Shown here: positions 29,798-30,135 of the stretch, one piece after another | Layout of the letters: each line of letters begins with the position of its first letter | Numbering within the stretch: the first letter of the stretch is position 1 | Assembly: GCA_958442925.1 (NCBI GenBank) | Contig: CAUCIO010000009.1 | Coordinates: 1-30,135, forward strand | Reading direction: 5' to 3' | DNA from: an uncultured Clostridium sp. | Lineage (GTDB): Bacteria; Bacillota; Clostridia; Lachnospirales; Lachnospiraceae | DNA length: 30,135 nt | The notes under the pieces: generated by a model | Seen by the model: only the letters and a program-made list of their open reading frames with translations | What the model was told of the DNA's origin: nothing | The model's database searches: none | Made by a program: the position numbers and the translations under genes

Positions 29798-30135
29798 TTG
29801 AAAATTGATTTACTTTACGCATTAGAGAAAATGCCGCAGATTCTTTCATATATCCACGTTACTTTATGGATTTCTATTTGTTCTATGGCTCTGACACTGG
29901 TATTTTCTCTCGTAATTACGATAATAAGATACTATAAAATCCGAATTTTGACCCCCATAGTAAATCTTTATATAGATATTTTTCGTGGGACACCTTTACT
30001 CACGCAGATGTTTTTTATTTATTATGGGCTTGCTCAGCTGTTTACAGTATTCCGTGATATGCAGCCTATTACAGCCTCAATTCTTGTTTTGGCATTGAAT
30101 GCGTCAGCATATACCACAGAAAATATGAGGTCTGC
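29798..30135 (+). CDS. Amino-acid ABC transporter permease, N-terminal part (3' end outside window)
   Basis: The frame is open from TTG 29798 to the end of the window (112 complete codons), so it is truncated only by the window. AGGAGGA (29784-29790) lies seven bases upstream and no in-frame ATG occurs until codon 12, supporting the TTG start. Translation gives KIDLLYALEKMPQILSYIHV, a first membrane helix TLWISICSMALTLVFSLVI, then the loop IFRGTPLLTQMFFIYYGLAQ and ALNASAYTTENMRSA. These are the HisM/GlnP-type signatures (RGTPLLxQ and the SAYxxE element near the EAA loop). It is the inner-membrane partner of the lipoprotein upstream; an ATPase gene is expected just beyond the window. Confidence 0.92.
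   Translation, partial: MKIDLLYALEKMPQILSYIHVTLWISICSMALTLVFSLVITIIRYYKIRILTPIVNLYIDIFRGTPLLTQMFFIYYGLAQLFTVFRDMQPITASILVLALNASAYTTENMRS

Overview
This window reads as a chromosomal segment of an anaerobic Firmicute of the class Clostridia, most likely a butyrate-forming Lachnospiraceae (Clostridium cluster XIVa type). The reasons are the gene order thl-crt-hbd-bcd-etfB-etfA with a divergent butyryl-CoA:acetate CoA-transferase, the A-type flavoprotein, formate-tetrahydrofolate ligase beside a formate channel, strong AGGAGG ribosome binding sites and sigma-A-like promoters. No rRNA, tRNA, CRISPR array, transposase, phage or plasmid gene was seen. The assignment rests on gene content and protein motifs only.

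Layout. 1-2073 (+): the 3' end of glmM, a GreA/GreB-type factor and a 2-hydroxycarboxylate transporter. 2145-4007 (-): a DUF1275 membrane protein downstream of an FprA flavo-diiron protein. 4257-6264 (+): a YtrA-type GntR repressor with an operator overlapping its promoter, then an ABC ATPase and permease. 6491-8998 (+): a metal-efflux operon (ArsR/SmtB sensor, separate HMA metallochaperone, P-type ATPase). 9095-11376 (+): two zinc-ribbon proteins of unknown function. 11392-11868 (-): a flavodoxin behind a promoter with a 19-bp spacer. 12062-19723: the butyrate region. 19724-20084: no gene, but a strong terminator and a repeat cluster. 20085-20816 (-): a FabG-like reductase. 21115-23577 (+): a thioredoxin reductase and a secreted NlpC/P60 hydrolase. 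23703-24161 (-): an Lrp/AsnC regulator. 24379-28632 (+): formimidoyltransferase, cyclodeaminase/cyclohydrolase, formate-THF ligase and a FocA-type channel. 28860-30135 (+): a polar amino-acid ABC binding protein and the start of its permease.

How they work together. The central cluster encodes the route from two acetyl-CoA to butyryl-CoA, with Bcd-EtfBA able to couple crotonyl-CoA reduction to ferredoxin reduction, and the CoA-transferase releasing butyrate while activating acetate. The control region between the CoA-transferase and thl holds a palindrome matching the Rex (NADH/NAD+ sensor) operator layout, so redox control is likely. The folate block can turn formiminoglutamate, a histidine breakdown product, into formate with ATP gain, and the channel can export the formate. 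FprA, flavodoxin, thioredoxin reductase and the metal-efflux operon fit an oxygen- and metal-stressed gut anaerobe.

I found no clear new multi-gene defence or biosynthetic system. The best leads are the uncharacterised zinc-ribbon pair, the 39-bp repeat cluster after etfA, the regulatory DNA around the butyrate genes, and the split metal ATPase with a two-site metal sensor.
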